This document shows positions 62,304-64,000 of a DNA stretch of 64,000 nucleotides, in pieces. Numbering within the stretch: position 1 is the first letter of the stretch; the number at the start of each line of letters is the position of its first letter. The position numbers and the translations under genes were made by a program. A model generated the notes under the pieces. The model searched no databases. It was not told the origin of the DNA and was given only the letters and a program-made list of their open reading frames with translations. The DNA is from Dictyophora rubrovolvata (taxonomy: Eukaryota; Basidiomycota; Agaricomycetes; Phallales; Phallaceae). The DNA lies in contig CP114124.1 of NCBI GenBank assembly GCA_029959195.1, forward strand, positions 434,001 through 498,000, in the 5' to 3' direction.

Positions 62304-63275
62304 ATGGTCACCAACAGACTCCGGCGTACTCTTTCTGCCTTCAACCGCTCCACCCGAAAGTGGGAACCCATACCTTTGAGAAACGAAGTGACGCAGAGGC
62401 TTTCTCTCACATCGCGGAACATCGACACCTTCCGGACGCAGAGACTTTCCCTCATATCGTGGAACATCGACGCCTTCTCCTCGCGGCCCGTCTCACGCGC
62501 CAAACTCATCCTCGGCCATATCCTCGATGGACCGAAATCTCCTGATATCGTCTTTCTTCAAGAAGTCACGCCTGACGTCCGGGCCTCTCTCCTGGACGAT
62601 GCGAGAGTGCGTGCTACCTTCCTGGTGACTGACGCCGAGGACCAAACGTCGTTTGAGGGCGTGCCCTTTGCGACCATGACGTTGCTGTCCAGCGCGCGCT
62701 TTACCTCCGGCCTGGATTCGCAGAAGGAAGGCGATGGGGTCGAGGGAGGGGGAAAGTTCATGCTCGGGCGCGTCTCCCGCGTGACCCTCCCGAGCAAGTA
62801 CGGGAGGGATGCGCTTTATGTGGACATCATCCCCTCAACCGCACCGGGCACAGTCTTCCGTCTCATCAATGTGCACCTCGACTCACTCGGAGATACGCTA
62901 CGTTACCGTGCCCAGCAGATGGAGATACTGGCCAACGTCCTGCGCGAGCCCGGATGCAGTGGCGGGATCATTGCGGGCGACTTCAACGCTATCAGTCCCG
63001 AGGATGATGGGCTCGTCGACAAGAACGAACTGGTAGATGCGTGGGTCGCATTGCACGGGAGGGCAGACCCTGATGGAGCTACGTGGGGTGTCGGCGCGGA
63101 ACGGCGGGACGGACTGGGGCCGGGCAGGTTGGACAAGGTTGCAATGATGGGCTTAAAGGCTAAGGAAATGGAAGTCCTGCGCCCTGGTCCTATTGAGGTG
63201 CCCAGGCCGGGCGAGAAATCTGTCGAGATCCCTTGGAGTGACCATTGCGGGCTGAGATGTACCTTTACCATCTGA
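62304..63275 (+). CDS. TDP2-like endonuclease/exonuclease/phosphatase-family enzyme
   Basis: Single exon, 323 residues, markedly more GC-rich than its neighbours. The EEP metal-dependent phosphodiesterase motifs are all present: SWNIDAF (metal-binding Asn), DIVFLQEV (catalytic Glu), INVHLDS, GDFNAISPED, and the C-terminal WSDHCGL (Asp-His). The spacing and the SWNID/FLQEV wording match tyrosyl-DNA phosphodiesterase 2, which frees topoisomerase II from DNA ends; other EEP roles are possible. Just before SWNID, a 45-base in-frame tandem duplication repeats the segment TQRLSL-S-NID. The lack of introns and different base composition set it apart from other genes here. Confidence 0.78.
   Translation: MVTNRLRRTLSAFNRSTRKWEPIPLRNEVTQRLSLTSRNIDTFRTQRLSLISWNIDAFSSRPVSRAKLILGHILDGPKSPDIVFLQEVTPDVRASLLDDARVRATFLVTDAEDQTSFEGVPFATMTLLSSARFTSGLDSQKEGDGVEGGGKFMLGRVSRVTLPSKYGRDALYVDIIPSTAPGTVFRLINVHLDSLGDTLRYRAQQMEILANVLREPGCSGGIIAGDFNAISPEDDGLVDKNELVDAWVALHGRADPDGATWGVGAERRDGLGPGRLDKVAMMGLKAKEMEVLRPGPIEVPRPGEKSVEIPWSDHCGLRCTFTI
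62390..62479 (+). repeat. 45-bp tandem duplication inside the TDP2-like gene
   Basis: Units 62390-62434 and 62435-62479 both begin gacgcagag and are about 80 percent identical. Each encodes 15 residues; only the second has the SWNID catalytic motif, the first reads SRNID. Confidence 0.85.
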
Positions 63276-63656
63276 ATACTGTCAAGCAGGTTTGGGCTGG
63301 CACCCTCGACGAGGAGTAATCGACAAGTCTAGCCCGCTTTTGAAACTTTGTTCCCAAACGTAAACCTTCGGTGACACACAACAACAAGCACGTGTGCCGG
63401 CGTGTCTCCATGTCCGGGGTTGTGTAAACATTTTTCTTCTTCTTTCCATTTCTCTTACCCTTTTTTATATTGGGTTTTCAGACTCTGCCCAGGTGGTACT
63501 CATCTATGTATCACAAATAGAGCCAATGTAGGATCTGGCGTCTCTTGACATGGCAAAGCGGCTTGCGACATTAGTTATGGAGTCCGAAAACAGGATATAA
63601 ATCAATAAATGCATAACGCTAAATTACGACGATAAATAGCTTGTATACTGTCTGCC
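63276..63656. other. Convergent 3' flanks of the TDP2-like and dehydratase genes
   Basis: About 380 bases between facing stop codons; a T-rich stretch lies near 63430-63480. Nothing else was recognised. Confidence 0.4.
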
Positions 63657-64000
63657 TCACTTATCCAGACCGTGCACAGCCCTGGCTTCAGGATCCTGCC
63701 AATACGAACCGTTCGGCCACTCGTATCTCGCAATACTCGATTCATGCATTTCGATACTACGGCAGGTTTGATATCATTTCTCTTCACCATGGGGGGGGAG
63801 GGGTTTTGTACACAACGCTCACCTGTAACCTTCTTCTGGATTCAAAGGGACATTGTATCTTCCCTTAGAGTTTATAGAACAGGGATATATAAAGTGCTCA
63901 TGGAGATGGTCAACGAATTCTAATACGTTCCTGTCGATACTTCCGGAGACGGCAATGTAGTCAATCAAACTACAAAACCCTTTCAACTGCGTGCCAGATA
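63657..64000 (-). CDS. C-terminal part of an enolase-superfamily sugar-acid dehydratase (cut by window end)
   Basis: Two exons: about 64000-63823 (continuing beyond the window) and 63756-63657. The joined product reads CSLIDYIAVSGSIDRNVLEF, VDHLHEHFIYPCSINSKGRY, NVPLNPEEGYS, IEMHESSIARYEWPNGSYW and ends AVHGLDK. This matches the C-terminus of mandelate racemase/muconate lactonizing-type dehydratases such as L-fuconate and L-galactonate dehydratase; the DHLHEHF and P-EEGYSIEM blocks are typical. It removes water from a sugar acid; the substrate cannot be decided from the tail. Confidence 0.75.

Noticed and set aside
1-64000. Search for CRISPR arrays, bacterial-type operons, biosynthetic clusters, killer systems or virus-like elements
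   Set aside because: No regularly spaced repeats, no clustered secondary-metabolism enzymes and no capsid, integrase or reverse-transcriptase motifs were seen; gene content is ordinary fungal housekeeping.

Overview
The window is ordinary nuclear DNA of a filamentous fungus, most likely an agaricomycete basidiomycete. Genes are dense and on both strands. Nearly every gene is cut by many introns of about 45-90 nt with GT-AG (sometimes GC-AG) ends and branch sites such as ctaac. The proteins recognised (STT3, DNM1, SYS1, RPL34, MMS19, NDUFAF7, CLC, vezatin/Inp2, LisH/SSDP-type factor, ELMO, KAT14-like GNAT) are core eukaryotic ones. I joined exons by eye, so splice junctions are predictions. 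No virus-like element, CRISPR array or bacterial operon was seen.

Layout. 0-8 kb: a NFKBIL1-like J-domain gene and a vezatin-type gene diverge from a short shared promoter, then a large Pro/Gln-rich LisH gene (minus) and an intron-containing tRNA-Trp. 8.9-13.6 kb: a membrane dipeptidyl aminopeptidase (minus) and SYS1 (plus) diverge. 14.6-18.3 kb: a BCS1-like AAA ATPase converges on ribosomal protein L34. 18.6-24.6 kb: DNM1 and STT3 diverge. 24.8-30.5 kb: two neighbouring, tail-to-tail housekeeping genes, glutamine-dependent NAD+ synthetase (QNS1) and exocyst SEC6, are both clearly broken. 30.6-43.5 kb: an unrecognised Ser/Pro-rich protein, two glutathione S-transferase paralogs in opposite orientation, the U2 snRNA gene and an ELMO/CED-12 gene. 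43.9-51.6 kb: an FAD monooxygenase and MMS19 diverge. 52-60 kb: a small unknown gene, NDUFAF7, an unknown coiled-coil protein and a CLC chloride channel. 60-64 kb: a KAT14-like acetyltransferase, a helicase scrap that looks like a Helitron/PIF1 remnant, a TDP2-like phosphodiesterase with an internal motif duplication, and the 3' end of an enolase-superfamily sugar-acid dehydratase running off the window.

The genes do not form one pathway; this is a typical mixed housekeeping segment. The most notable point is the decayed QNS1-SEC6 pair. Both genes are normally indispensable, so a working copy should exist elsewhere and this block is best explained as one half of an old segmental duplication. 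Second-tier observations are five candidate GC-AG introns, the duplicated catalytic-motif segment in the TDP2-like gene, a long near-perfect hairpin at 41.7 kb, and the back-to-back start codons of the CLC and KAT14-like genes. I found no convincing new multi-gene system.
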